DNA of 64,000 nucleotides. It comes from Phyllostachys edulis (lineage: Eukaryota; Streptophyta; Magnoliopsida; Poales; Poaceae). A program made the translations under genes and the position numbers. This document shows, in pieces, positions 22,160-33,020 of the stretch; within the stretch, counting starts at the first letter, position 1, and each line of letters begins with the position of its first letter. Under the pieces are notes generated by a model, which did not search any database, was not told the DNA's origin, and worked only from the letters and a program-made list of their open reading frames with translations. The stretch spans positions 2,238,221 to 2,302,220 of the forward strand of contig CM070568.1 in assembly GCA_036346405.1 (NCBI GenBank), given 5' to 3'.

Positions 22160-22207
22160 TCATTTTTGCAATTACGTGGCGCTATAGGGCCAAATAAAAA
22201 AAAATTC
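22160..22207 (-). repeat. MULE right terminal inverted repeat (outer 48 bp)
   Basis: Inverted partner of 11270-11318. GC-rich blocks related to those at the left end extend inward to about 21885 (CGCGGAATCATTGG and GACGTGTGTCCC on the minus strand). Confidence 0.92.
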
Positions 22208-22216
22208 AAGAGGAGG
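22208..22216. repeat. MULE target-site duplication, right copy
   Basis: AAGAGGAGG directly after the right TIR, identical to 11261-11269. Confidence 0.95.
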
Positions 22217-22263
22217 AAGGGGTGTGGTGGGGTGGGAATGGGTCCTTGGTGCGGTGGAGATGG
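22217..22263 (-). repeat. 5'-leader module, copy 1
   Basis: On the minus strand this is pyrimidine-rich leader-like sequence that would precede the RING copy before MULE insertion. A closely similar module lies at 24672-24720, sharing GGGTCCTTGGTG and TGGAGATGG with the same GGGGTGTGGTGG run. A partial third copy is near 23028-23068. Confidence 0.6.
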
Positions 22264-23311
22264 GGGTAGGGTTTTGGTAATCTGTTTTGTTTTTTTAATG
22301 GGTGGGGCACCGATAGATTCGATCTGGTCGATTTTTGGATTTTTTGGTTGATTTCGGCCAAAACTTGCAAACTGAATTTTGATTTTTTTTTCAAAATTGG
22401 CTGAAAATGTGCCGAATTGGTCGAAAATCTTCACCAATTTCTAAATAGACGTCTCACTTCAACAATTATTGTAAGCAAACACTCAAAATACTCAATAGCA
22501 AGATCAAATTCGAATCAATCAATTCGGGGATGATAACAATCCAGGGGAGCGTGGGAATGGAGGAGGAAGAGAGTACTAGTGCAGCGCCCTACCGCCGCTC
22601 CCCTCCGCTGCGCCCGCCGCAACTCCCCTCCGCTGCGCCTCCGCCGCACTCCATGCGCCACAAATGCGGAGGAGGAGCTCGGGAGCTTGGGCCTCGGGGA
22701 GGAGCCGAAGAAGAACCTTGGGATGGATCATCGACTCGCCGGTGTCGCCGCTAGCAAGGGAAGAAGAAGATGGGAGCTCCCATGTGCCGCCGAAGAAGAG
22801 CGAGAGAGGGAGAGCTCCCATGCGCCGCCACCACCGCCATGAGGGAAGATGATTGGGGGAAGAGGATTTGGCTGCGTGCTCGACTGACGGCTGGGCTGAC
22901 CTAGGAGCGATTCCTCAAGTGGACTTGGGCCTGACTCATTCTATTGGGCCAAAAATTCAGTGCCAGTTTAGGAACTTATCGCTGGGGGTAAACCCGACAC
23001 GACCGATTTTTGGCCAAAAATCAGAACCTTGGATGGGGGAGGCCAGGAAGAGGGAGGAGGTGCCGAGGGGGAGGGCGCTGGGGGAGGGAGGACGGCATCG
23101 CGTTGGGGAGGGGACAGTAGGTAGGGGGTGCATATGGGGTGGCTACGGGCAGCCCGCACCAACCCGCGCCAACCGCTGAGGTATTTACCGATGTTGCTAG
23201 CCCACAATGCAATGCCACATGTAGTTTGGTGGGTTTTGGCGGCAGCCGACAATCCATCCAACCCACCACTCGGCAAAATAATTTCCGAATATGCTAGCAG
23301 TGCTCGCGGCC
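22264..23311. other. Upstream flank of the RING copy and GC-rich unassigned DNA
   Basis: 22264-22530 is AT-rich and promoter-like relative to the minus-strand RING copy. 22560-22850 is GC-rich with open frames but no recognised domain. An 18-bp perfect palindrome, GATTTTTGGCCAAAAATC, is at 23004-23021. No gene is supported. Confidence 0.45.
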
Positions 23312-24415
23312 GTCCTGGCTCGGCATCGTGATGTTCTACCTGTCCATCTACATGGCGGCGTTCGAGAACGGGGGCTACCAGCCATCGGTGGCGACGTTCG
23401 GGGCAGACCAGTTCAACGAACGGACCTCGGAGAGCGGCGCTCCAAGCAGTCCTTCTGCTACTTCTACCTGTCTCTCAACATCGGCTCCCTCTTCTTCAAC
23501 TCCATCCTGGTCTTCTACGAGGACAGGGGCATGTGGGTCATGGGCTTCTGGGTCTCCTCCGCCGCCACCATGCTCGCGCTCGCGCTCTTCTTGGTCAGCA
23601 CGCCGCGTACTACCGTCGCTTCCAGCCCGCCGGCGACCCGCTCACCCGCATCGCGCTGGTCTTCGTCGCCGCGTTACGCGCGCAAGCAGCACATCAAGCC
23701 GCCCCCCGCCCCCGGCGATCAGCTCCATGAGGTCGAAGGCACGGATGCTGGGATCCGAGGCGTCAGAAAGCTCCTTCACAGGGACCAACTCAGGTAGCAT
23801 TATACCCACATCAAACAGTTAGCTTTGACGATCTTAACCATGGCTGGCTAATCATACATACGTACCTGCCACTGGTTTGCTTGGAGGTTCCGTGATAGGG
23901 CGGCGACGACGATCGAGGAGGACTACCACGCCGGGAACGTCAAGAACCCTTGGAGGCTGTGCACCGTGACGCGGGTGGAGGAGGTGAAGTGCATCTTGAG
24001 CATGATACCCATCTGGATCTGCACCATCATCTACTCAGTCATGTTCATCCAGATGTCGTCCATGTTCGCGGAGCAAGGCGCGGCCATGGACACCAACCTC
24101 TTTGGGAAGTTCAAGGTTCCGGCAGCGGCCATGTCGGCGTTCGACGTCGTCAGCGTGCTCTTCTCCGTCGCCGTCTACCGCTACGTCATCGTGCCCGCGG
24201 CGTCAAGGCTCACCAAGAACCCCCAGGGCATCACCGTGCTCCAGCGCATGGGCACGGGGCTCGTGATCGCGCTACTGGGCATGGTCGCGGCGGCCCTCGT
24301 CGAGGTCCACCGACTGCAGTGCGTGGGCGAGAGGGACCAGCCGAGCCCCATGAGCATGCTGTGGCAGGTGCCGCAGTACGCCCTGATCGGCGCGTCAGGG
24401 GTGTTCATGTACGTC
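23312..24415 (+). pseudogene. Fragment of an NPF (NRT1/PTR) transporter gene
   Basis: The plus strand carries two exons of a proton-coupled nitrate/peptide transporter of the NPF7-like type. About 23312-23793 shows SWLGIVMFYLSIYMAAFENG, GYQPSVATFGADQFNE, then in another frame QSFCYFYLSLNIGSLFFNSI and GMWVMGFWVSSAATM. After a short GT-AG intron, 23887-24415 shows RAATTIEEDYHAGNVKNPWR, VEEVKCILSMIPIWICTIIY and LWQVPQYALIGASGVFMYV. Frameshifts near 23435 and 23600-23680 disrupt the first part. The first exon and everything after FMYV (the last transmembrane helices) are missing. Truncation at both ends with an intron kept points to capture, as for the PP2A, BSK and RING pieces, but on the opposite strand. 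Confidence 0.88.
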
Positions 24416-24671
24416 AGGTCGCTGGGCGGGTGGCCTGGCGGGCTGTGCGGACCGACTACTCGAATATGCTTGCAGTACGTGCGTTTTCGCAGACATTTAA
24501 GTGGACTGCCCACTTGCACTCCTAACAGTAGGAGCTGCGCGGGCGAAGAGGAGGAGACCTGTGGCGGGGGCGGTGTGGGCGAGGAGTCATCCACCGAGGG
24601 CGGAGCGGGCGAAGGGGAGGAGCGCCAGGAGGTGCACGGACGCCCGAGCCGGGCAAGGGAGGAGGAGGAGG

Positions 24672-24720
24672 GGGTGGGGTGGGGTGTGGTGGACATGGGT
24701 CCTTGGTGTGTTGGAGATGG
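24672..24720 (-). repeat. 5'-leader module, copy 2
   Basis: Direct-orientation relative of 22217-22263 (see that entry). The two copies bracket the NPF fragment at about 2.4 kb spacing. Surrounding 24530-24751 is purine-rich and GC-rich. Confidence 0.6.
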
Positions 24721-24751
24721 AGGAGGCCAGGAAGAGGGAGGAGGCGTCGAG

Positions 24752-25127
24752 TGATGTCGCAATTTAGCACTTGGAACACACGCAGCACCTGGAACACACG
24801 AACGCAACACACGCGATCTACAGCCGCACGAAGAAGAAGCAACACAGCAGAGAGAGACATGAGATATTTTGCCGCTGCTTAACTTCTCAGCGATTTTCAG
24901 TTACGTACAGATACAACCTACCAACAAACTCCACAAGTTATCATGTGCTGTTCTAACTAATAGAAGAGATAGATTACATGCAGTTTAACTGCTAACAAAC
25001 TCTCGTAGTGCGCTCGACTAAAACTAACTGCTAAACAAACTTGTACTGCTCGCATGACACGCATGTCGGTACGTGCGAACAAGCACTACATGAAAAAAGC
25101 GTGACAGTAACATGATTAAAACTAACA
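24752..25127 (-). repeat. Copia 3' LTR
   Basis: 376 bp, TG...CA type on the minus strand (starts TGTTAGTTTTAATCATG). It is the longer of the two LTRs; the 5' copy lacks about 155 bp of its middle and another 22 bp. Confidence 0.9.
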
Positions 25128-25140
25128 AATCACCCCCTTA
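25128..25140 (-). promoter_or_regulatory. Copia polypurine tract
   Basis: TAAGGGGGTGATT on the minus strand, immediately before the 3' LTR. This is the plus-strand DNA priming site of LTR retrotransposons. Confidence 0.8.
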
Positions 25141-25162
25141 ATCATGGCGCCGGACTTTACTT

Positions 25163-27224
25163 CTACCACGCCAAGCTTCGTCTCATCTCCATGAACTTGA
25201 CACGACCAAGGGCTTTGGTCAAGATGTCAGCGAGCTGGCCGTCAATACTCACGTGCTCAATGTCAATCTTGCTGTCCTCAACACATTCACGAATAAAATG
25301 GTACCTTGTGTCGATGTGTTTGCTGCGGTCGTGGTGCACCGGATTCTTGCACAACGCGATCGCAGACTTGTTATCTACCATCAGTTTGACCCTCTTCGAC
25401 TCCGCGCCCATCAGGTCACCGAGTAACTCGCCGAGCCACATTCACAACGCACGCCCGTGGCGCCCGCGATGTACTCTGCCTCACAGGACAAGAGCACGAC
25501 TATCTTCTATTTCTGTGATGTCCACATGATCATACTAGCACCCAGGTAGAACGCCATCCCTGAGGTGCTCTTGCGATCGTCCACATCGCCGGCGAGATCA
25601 CTGTCATTGTAGCCCACCAGCTCAGGCTCCAGTGCATCACGTCGCTTGTAGCAGCATCCATAGCCAACTATGCCACTCACGTATTGCATGATGTGCTTAA
25701 TGGCCGCCACGTGCTGTGAGGTGGGCACCTCCATGTAACGGCTGACAATGCCCACAGCGTAGGCAATGTCAGGCCTGGTGTTCACCAGGTAGCGTAGGCT
25801 CCCGACAACGCTGCGATACTCAGTGGCATCGACCGTAGCGCTGTTGTCCTTCTTGGTCATCTTCAGCCGGTTCTCCATCGGCGTCAGACACGGATTGCAC
25901 TCGGCCATGCCCGCTGACTCCAGCACCTTGCAAGTGTAGCTGCACTGGCACAAAGTGATCATGCCAGTAGCCTGCCTCACCTTGATCTCGAGGTAGTAAC
26001 TCAAAAGGCCGAGGTCGCTCATGCTGAACATGCTCATCATCTGGTCCTTGAACTCAGTGATGTCGTCGACGCTTGAACCAGTGATGATCAGGTCGTCGAT
26101 GTACACCTCGACAAGCAGGAAAGTCCCGCCCTTTTCCCTTTGGTATCTCGCGCTGCTCGAGTTTCTTTGCGTTCGAACCGAGTGTCACCGGTGAGCCATC
26201 GGCTTGGAGTTCAAGCTCGCGGTGCTCGCCGCGGACCGTCTGATGCCTTGCTCAACTTGAGCACCATGTGCCCGTGCTTGTCATCGACGAAGCCGGGCGG
26301 TTGCTGCACGTACACCTCTTCAGCGAGTTTACCATTAAGGAATGCCGATTCGACGTCCATGTGGTGGATTTCCCAACCGCTGTGTGCTGCTAGGGCGATC
26401 AGCACGTGCATCGTTTCCATGCGCGCCACCGGTGCAAACACTTTGTTGAAATCCACCCCCTGTTGCTGAGCATAGCCTTTTGCAACCAAACGAGCTTTGT
26501 GCTTGACAATGTTACCTTTTGGATCTTTCTTTACCTTGAAGACCCACTTGAGCCCGATGGCTCGGTGTCCCACCGGGAGTGCGGCGAACTCCCACATGGC
26601 GTTCTCATGGATGGAGCACATCTCATCCTCCATGGCGCACCTCCAGCACGCCTCCCTAAGTGCCTGCTCGACGCTTGCGGGCTCCTCAGCGGCCAGCTTG
26701 CAGAGGCCGCTGTAGTCGACGACGTGGACCGATGTCGTGTCATAGACATTTGACACCATCCGGTACCGCAGCGGCGCACCCTCTGAGTCATGCGATGCAC
26801 CAGTGAGTGGGGTAACCCACTCGACGCTGGTCGGTGCTGCTGCTGGAGGAGTGGCCAGTGTGTGTGGCTCTGCCGTCTGCGGTGCCACTGGACTTGCGCC
26901 TGATGTAGACGCCGTGCCGTCATCGCCATTCACTGGAGCACTATCTGCCACATGCTCGGTGGTGTACTCGATGGTGAACGTGTACATGGCGTTGAGAGCA
27001 CGATTAATGGACATCGCCTCCCAATCCCATTGCTTCTCCTCCTCGAACACAATGTCGCAGGTGATGTGCAGCTTGTGCATCTTGGGATCATAGACGCGGT
27101 AGGCCTTGGCACCCTCCTCGTAGCCGATGAATACCATCGGCGTTGACCTGTCCGACAGCTTTGTGATCCCGGGCTTGACCTTCTTGATGCGTGCAACGCA
27201 TCCAAATGTCCGGAGGTAGCGCAC
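25163..27224 (-). pseudogene. Copia reverse transcriptase and RNase H region
   Basis: 27224-26211 covers the integrase tail (LRTFGCVARIKKVKPGITKL, GYEEGAKAYRVYDP) and the RT start (PVGHRAIGLKWVFKVKKDPK, KARLVAKGYAQQQGVDF). 26106-25507 has the catalytic YIDDLIITGS block and RPDIAYAVGIVSRYM. 25441-25163 is RNase H (VDNKSAIALCKNPVHHDRSK, HVSIDGQLADILTKAL) ending in TAG-type termination near the PPT. Frame breaks at about 26200, 26110 and 25450 make it non-functional as it stands. Confidence 0.9.
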
Positions 27225-27249
27225 ATTGGGGCGCCGCTTGTGTCATGCC

Positions 27250-28520
27250 TCATACGGCGTCGTGCCGTCGAGGCTCTGCGTCGGCGCTCGGTTCAGTATA
27301 TGCACAGTGGTCTTCACCGCCTCGCCCGATCACACGCCGCGCGTGCATGCTTTTCGGCGAGCTCAGCGCCATCTCGACGGTCGTCTGGTTCCGGTGCTCC
27401 ACGACACCGTTCTGTTGCGGTGAGTAGGGAGCAGTGGTGTACCGCTTGATCCCATGCTCATCGCAGTAGTCGTCGAGCTCAATGGAGTTGAACTCCCCAC
27501 CACGATCCATGCGGAACGCCTTGAGCTTGACGTCGTGTTCGTTCTCAGCAAGCGCCTTGATCTTGCGAAAGAACCTGAATGCTTCATCCTTTGTCCTCAG
27601 CATCTCCACCCACATGTACCTGATGTGATCATCCACGATTAGCAAAAAATATCGATTACCGCTCGGTGCAGTAGGTGTGATGGGGCCACATAGATCGCCA
27701 TGCACCAACTCCGATCGCGCGACGCACAGAAGACGGCCCGAGGAACAGAGCCGGTCTTTGCTTGCCAAGTGTGCGTACCGCCGAGAATTTCTCCACGCGA
27801 TCGATCATGGGCACGCATCCACCATCTTCTTAGCGGTGAGATCGTGGAGTGTGCAGAAGTGCAGGTGGCCATAGCGCGCATGCCAGCACCACGCCACGTC
27901 GTCTGCTTTTGCCAGCAGACACACTGGTGCGGTCAGGTTCAGGGCCAATGTGTATAGCCTATTCCTGGACCGCAACACTCGCACCAGCAGAAGCCACTTG
28001 CGATCGAAGATGCACAGCTCCCCGTCCTCGATGACAATCTTGTAGCCGCTCTCGTCGAGCTGCCCGAGGCTGATGATGTTACTTCGGAACCGTGGTATGT
28101 AGTATACCTCGGTGAGCACCCGGTGCTCCTAGTTCTTGCACTGGTATATTATAGCGCCTTTGCCGCAGATCTCTACCACCGAGTCGTCGCCGAACTTCAC
28201 GGTGCCCTTCACCGTTTCATCGAGCGACGTGAGCGTCAACCGGTTGCCAGTCAGGTGGTTAGTGTCGAGGTACCACACGTTGCTGCTAGCGTCCACTGGG
28301 AACACTTTCTCCTCGTTGAGGAAAAGTGCTTCATGTTGCACGCCATCAGTAGCTTGCACGAGCACATGATGCTCGGCCATGAGGAGCACTGGTTGATCCT
28401 CCTGAGCACGCGACGGATTGGCCTCCTCCTTGCGCTCACGGCGCGGCTTACGATATTCACGAGAAAAGTGCCCATAGATGCCGCAGTTGTAGCACTTGCC
28501 CTTTCCACTGTTAGACGTGC
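27250..28520 (-). pseudogene. Copia zinc knuckle, protease and integrase region
   Basis: From about 28508: nucleocapsid knuckle (CYNCGIYGHFSRE), then the protease site where the usual WYxDTGASxHM motif reads WYLDTNHLTGN, so the Gly-Ala-Ser of the active site is deleted. Then the pre-integrase HHCC region (WHARYGHLHFCTLHDL) and the integrase core with Asp in LVHGDLCGP, Asp in FRMDRGGEF and Glu in QQNGVVEHRN. Frameshift near 27790 separates pre-integrase and core. Confidence 0.9.
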
Positions 28521-28570
28521 CGCCCTTGCCGCTTGTTGGATGTGGCGCTTTTGTCGCCGCTTCTTGCCGT

Positions 28571-29238
28571 GGCGCTCAGAAGGCGCTTATCGCCGCCGCC
28601 ATCTCCGGCCTTGTCGCCAGCTGGCTTTCCGCCGCCGGAAGAGTTCCCCCTTGCTCACGCTTCTTCATGTGTGCAAGCCATTCCTCCTCGGTGAGGATCA
28701 GGCGGCTCCCAGAGCCGCCCGTGTTGCCAAGGTCGAGACGATCCTCTGCGGCCTTGAGTCGTCCGGTCAGTTCCTCCACAGACAGCGTGTCCAAGTCCAT
28801 AAGAGTTTTAATGGACAATGCTATCTGGGAGTACCTGGACGGTACCATGCGCAGAAACTTCTCCACAACCTTCTCCTCGTCGAGCTTGTCACTGAGGATG
28901 TGGAGGTTGTTGACGAGCCCGATGAGCCTCATGGCAAATCGTCACCGACTTCGCCGTCGTGGAGCATAATGTTTTGAACTCCTTGCGAGCGATCGAGCCT
29001 TGGCCTTGCGCGACGCTGCCACGCCCATGCGCATGGTTTTGATGGCATCCCATGCCTCCTTGGCGCTCTCCTTGATGGCGAGTGTGGAGAGCATTTCCGG
29101 CACCTTTGCTTGAAGAATCGCCTCCGGCGCCATGCGGTCCTCATGGAAGTCGTCGTCATACTCGACCGCATCCCCAGAGCCTCGCGCTTGCATTATGACC
29201 TCCATCATGAGAGCCCAGTCACCGTAGTTGGTTCGCAC
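28571..29238 (-). pseudogene. Copia gag region
   Basis: Two frames: 29238-28942 (NYGDWALMMEVIMQARG, KEAWDAIKTMRMG) and 28932-28576 (LDEEKVVEKFLRMVPSRYSQ, TLMDLDTLSVEELTGRLKAA). This is the UBN2-type copia gag. A small indel near 28935-28990 breaks the frame. Confidence 0.88.
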
Positions 29239-29417
29239 AAGATCGTATCAAGCGCTTAGCCCCGACTCCTCACCACCCGCGATCTGGTGCGATCGCGGCC
29301 ATTGCCATGGCATTGCCGCCGCTTGATATCGTGGGTCTAAGGAAGCACTGGTGACTTGGACCTCCACGGCGACCTCGAGCCATCTTGCGATATCCTCACA
29401 GGTACGGGAGCAACGAA

Positions 29418-29429
29418 GCTCTGATACCA
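29418..29429 (-). promoter_or_regulatory. Copia primer-binding site
   Basis: TGGTATCAGAGC on the minus strand, two bases inside the 5' LTR. It is complementary to the 3' end of initiator tRNA-Met, standard for plant copia. Confidence 0.9.
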
Positions 29430-29431
29430 CT

Positions 29432-29632
29432 TGTTGTCGCAATCTAGCACTTGGAACACATGCTAGACAACAAGTGGTTCTAACTAATAGAAGAGATATA
29501 TTACATGCAGTCTAACTGCTAACAAACTCTCGTAGTGCGCTCGACTAAAACTAACCGCTAAACAAACTTGTACTGCTCGCACGACACGCACTACATGAAA
29601 AAAGCGTGACAGTAACATGATTAAAACTAACA
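29432..29632 (-). repeat. Copia 5' LTR, internally rearranged
   Basis: 201 bp against 376 bp for the 3' LTR. About 155 bp of the middle is replaced by a 17-bp filler (29461-29477) that is an inverted copy of the adjacent LTR/PBS junction. A further 22 bp between GCA repeats is lost. Confidence 0.88.
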
Positions 29633-29885
29633 TCAAGGAGGAGGGCACCGGGAGAGAGGAGGGGGAAGCAGCGGAGGGACGACGATCGAAGGCCATGGAC
29701 TCACGGGGACGCAATCGAAGAATCGTGGGAGGACGACGACGCCGCAGACACACAAAACCAAAAAAAATCGAACGGCCGCGAACGAGCTACGAGTGGGATC
29801 CAGCGGCCAAGAAGAATTCGGACGACGTGGCCACCACGAACTGCGCGGAAATATGCACCCTTTTACCCGGTAGGATTTTTCCGAG

Positions 29886-30708
29886 TTGCGGTCGAGCTTC
29901 ACCGGATTGCAGGCTCGAGTCGATGACATGGACAACCACCATCGCCACCTGCACCTTACAGTCGGGCAATTCGAGCAAAGCGTGCTTGGAGATGGCTTCT
30001 TGTCACAGCCACCGAAGACCTCGCCGTGGGCCACATCAACGCTGCCAACACCGGTCATGAGCATTCCGACGGTGCCAATTTCCGGCGTCTCAGCGATACA
30101 TACTTAACATGGCAGCAACTTCGACACCGGTTCCGTCGTTGCCTTTGAATTGGCCGATGCTGCACCTACCTACATCATTTTCCGTGATACCACCCGCTTT
30201 TCCAGTAGCAACCACAGCAGGAGAACGTGTTGGAGCACCATGTTTTCACAAATCAGAGTTTCCCAAGTTCGACGGGAAGGAGGATCCGCTGTCATAGCTG
30301 AACCGGTGTGAGCAATTTTTTCACGAACAGCGGATGCCAGAGGAAGATAAAGTCTGGTTAGCCTTGTATCATGCATGGCTCGGCTCAGACTTGGTACCAT
30401 AGATTGGAGAGCAATACTGGAAGTCTGGAACACCGTACGTCTTGGCGATATTTTTGCGAGCTCATCAACGTCCTGTTTGGACCGCCCCTCCGGAGCAATG
30501 CTTTGGGCGAGTTAGCCATATGCAAACGCACCAACAGTGTCGAAGAATATCAGGAGCGTTTCTTGTATTTGTTGTGTCGCGTTGATCCACTGTCCGAGCA
30601 TCAGCAAATTCAATATTTTACTGTAGGGCTACAGGAACAGCTGCGAATTGACGTGGAGCTCCAAGCACCGCAAAGCCTTAAGGTGACGATGAATTTTGTG
30701 CACGCCTA
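29886..30708 (+). pseudogene. Gypsy gag, upstream part (before CACTA insertion)
   Basis: Retrotransposon gag domain: FHKSEFPKFDGKEDPL, a TAG at about 30295, then LNRCEQFFHEQRMPEEDKVW, GSAQTWYHRLESNTG, CKRTNSVEEYQERFLYLLCR and QYFTVGLQEQLRIDVEL. The frame is cut by the CACTA element at the codon for the Tyr after VHA and resumes at 33833. Confidence 0.88.
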
Positions 30709-30949
30709 CACTACACCATGAACACCCCTTTCGCAATGCATGTATACGTTGCTATATGTCCAAATAACCGTTTCTATGATCTATACCAACGCATTTCGTA
30801 TGTGTTGCCATTGAGGCCGTTGCAAAGGTCTATCACAATACATATAAAAGCGTTGGTAACTAGTACAAAAAGCGTTGCAATGTAGCAACGGATATATGTA
30901 CGCATGGCCAGCACTTTTATGTGTTGCTATTTTGGAGAGCAAATTATTT

Positions 30950-32489
30950 TTATAATTGTTTACGACCCATATTAGTATTCTAAAAGATTCATCATTTTAA
31001 AGTTTTGCAGAAAGTAATAATTAAGCTAGGCCCACAAGGCTAAACACATTTTCGACAATAAATTGTACTCGTATAAAGAAGGAAGTAAATAGATGTATTT
31101 ATTGAGAGAATGATACATTAGCGAACGTGACATGTACAAACTGGAGTACAAGAATTCTATGAATTATTCTTAAATTATAATACACGATATCTAATATAAT
31201 CTAGCTCTTTCGTCTTTGTTGTCCATCATCATTCTCATCAATGAGAAGAACTGTCAACTTGTCTTGTTGACCTACATGAAAAATGACAACATATAAGTAA
31301 AACTTATATACTTTAACATCAGATGATTTAACAAAAGATATACCGCAATAATTCTGCAATGTGTGATACATGTCATAGCATGGATGTGCAAAGGCTTACC
31401 TAGCACTACATTGACATTACTGCGATGCTGCCTCTGCCTTGGTGCCTCCCCTCCTGTTCGTTCAGACATGCAAATATTGATGGTATAGATACTTGGTACT
31501 AGAGTTCACTAGCATGCAACATCATCTCTCTCTAACTTAAACAACACCTTGCAGAAGACAACCACAAAAGATGTTACTAAAGCGACTACTTCAACACAGT
31601 CCACGAAACTGTAGAAAGGATACAACTTAATCAACTAGTTCCTGTGGATTCTGAACATTTCCTGCGACATGCTATCACCTAATGATTGAGAACATTTCCT
31701 GCAACAGGCTATCACCTAATGATTGAGAACTTTCTTCCTTGATGTATGGATGAACATCTAGCCTCTTCACTGCCTCCGCATGTCCATGACCTGCAAGGAA
31801 AACATATAATACTGGGTAAGAATAGGAAGACTGGTGCATTTTCATGAAGCCAACAAGAAGAGCTACATTCTCAGGGATGAACAGAAGAAACCTGTGTGAT
31901 GGTGCATTCTCTGAAGAGCTACATTCAGACATTCACATTCAGTAATCAGTGATTGATTCTTCAGATTCAGTGGTAATGGTTGTGAACTAATGAACTTGTT
32001 CAATTGAAATATCATTATAGAATGAATTACAGCTACCTAATGAGAAATCAACATATTATTTGTCATCATAAAGAAAAAAGAAATAACTCTTAGATGAAAT
32101 TCAACACTGCAAAAACTTTACAAACCACTTTTGTTGTGTAAGTCAGGTCCATCTAATACATGTTTTGACTCTGTCCTAGCCTCATGAGTAAAACTCACGT
32201 TTGTTGTTCTTCAGACAAACATCTCAACACAAGCTATATATCAAACTAAATTCGGTAAGATATCGAGATTTTAAATCTCTATGTTACATTTGACAAATAA
32301 ACCAGGCCAAGTTTTAGACTTTAGTACATTAACTTCTATGTTAACTATGTTGTTCTTCACTTCTTGAACTCTAGATTAACAAAATGAAGTGACTGAACTA
32401 AATCTGCTGCATTTTGTATGTGAGTTATATCAGCATGTACCTAATAAACCTACTAATTGCTTCAAATAATTTGGAAATTTGAATATTAC
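30950..32489. other. CACTA interior, AT-rich, unassigned
   Basis: Mostly AT-rich. A minus-strand frame at 31932-31675 (containing GHGHAEAVKRLDVHPYIKEE) might include another captured exon but I do not recognise it. A TTTCCTGCRACA-GCTATCACCTAATGATTGAGA segment is duplicated at about 31640 and 31690. Confidence 0.4.
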
Positions 32490-32563
32490 CCATTATGGCG
32501 GCCATGACCACCTTTCCATTGAAGTCGCAATACACCATTGGGAAGACTCATCTCATCATAAAT
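32490..32563 (-). pseudogene. Captured exon of a peptidyl-tRNA hydrolase (CRS2-like) gene
   Basis: A 74-bp exon with correct acceptor (GTTTCAG|ATTTAT) and donor (AATGG|GTAATA) reads YDEMSLPNGVLRLQWKGGHG then RHNG, the diagnostic core of plant peptidyl-tRNA hydrolases and the related splicing factor CRS2. Neighbouring exons were not found with confidence. Trp replaces the usual Arg or Pro in LQxKGGHG. Confidence 0.82.
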
Positions 32564-33020
32564 CTGAAACAAACATGACTCACTGATATCAGTTGCATGC
32601 ACATGACACTTTTATAATTTATGATCGACTAATCGTGACACTACTAATCCATTTATCAACCATGGGCTCCAAAGCTAAGGTAGTAGTACTAACACATTAG
32701 TAGGAGAAATTAAACCGATACTATCGAGGTACTTTCACAAGCTGATTTTAAACTTCTTTACCACAGTTTTAGTTAACATCGATGAGTAATTTCTCCATTT
32801 CTTCAAAAAGAAGAAGAGAAAGAGTAATTTCTCCATGATTGCAGTTATGCTTCTGAATGTAAGAGGGCCACATCTACCATCGAATTCGCTAAATCATACT
32901 GAGAATCTAAGTCAACGATTCATGTATATGAACTGGACATCAATAACAAATAGGCCTCTGAACATCAATAACAAATAGGCTGAAGGCTAAGGCAACCTAA
33001 AGGACGAGTTAGTTTGGTAC

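Larger units (their letters stand above)
11270..22207 (-). mobile_element. 10.9-kb Mutator-like element with PMD and zinc-finger cargo genes
   Basis: The element is delimited by inverted termini starting GAATTTTTTTTT and a perfect 9-bp flanking duplication. Contents from left to right: telo-box cluster; coding-like remnant (+); zinc-finger/coiled-coil gene (-); minisatellite; GRF-like zinc-finger gene (+); plant mobile domain gene (-); tandem repeat; MuDR-type transposase (-); AT-rich subterminal region. The transposase and PMD genes carry stops and frameshifts, so this copy is probably non-autonomous now, while the two zinc-finger genes read as intact. Strand is given by the transposase. MULEs carrying PMD proteins are known in plants; the four-gene combination seen here is an observation I cannot match to a named family from memory. 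Confidence 0.92.
24752..29632 (-). mobile_element. Ty1-copia LTR retrotransposon, nearly complete
   Basis: 4.9-kb element on the minus strand with two LTRs (24752-25127 and 29432-29632), a tRNA-Met type primer-binding site and a polypurine tract. The domain order is gag, protease, integrase, reverse transcriptase, RNase H, as expected for copia. Flanking 5-mers TCGAG and TCAAG fit a decayed target-site duplication (4 of 5). Where they align, the two LTRs differ by about four substitutions over roughly 155 bases (hand count), so insertion is relatively recent. The reading frame has a handful of frameshifts. Confidence 0.95.

Noticed and set aside
23950..24525. 191-codon frame rich in His, Arg and Gly overlapping the NPF fragment
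   Set aside because: Alternative frame of the GC-rich NPF exon; the transporter frame is the one with homology.
28123..28977. 284-codon plus-strand frame
   Set aside because: Antisense to copia gag/protease. The sense strand shows the family motifs, so the plus frame is a composition artefact.
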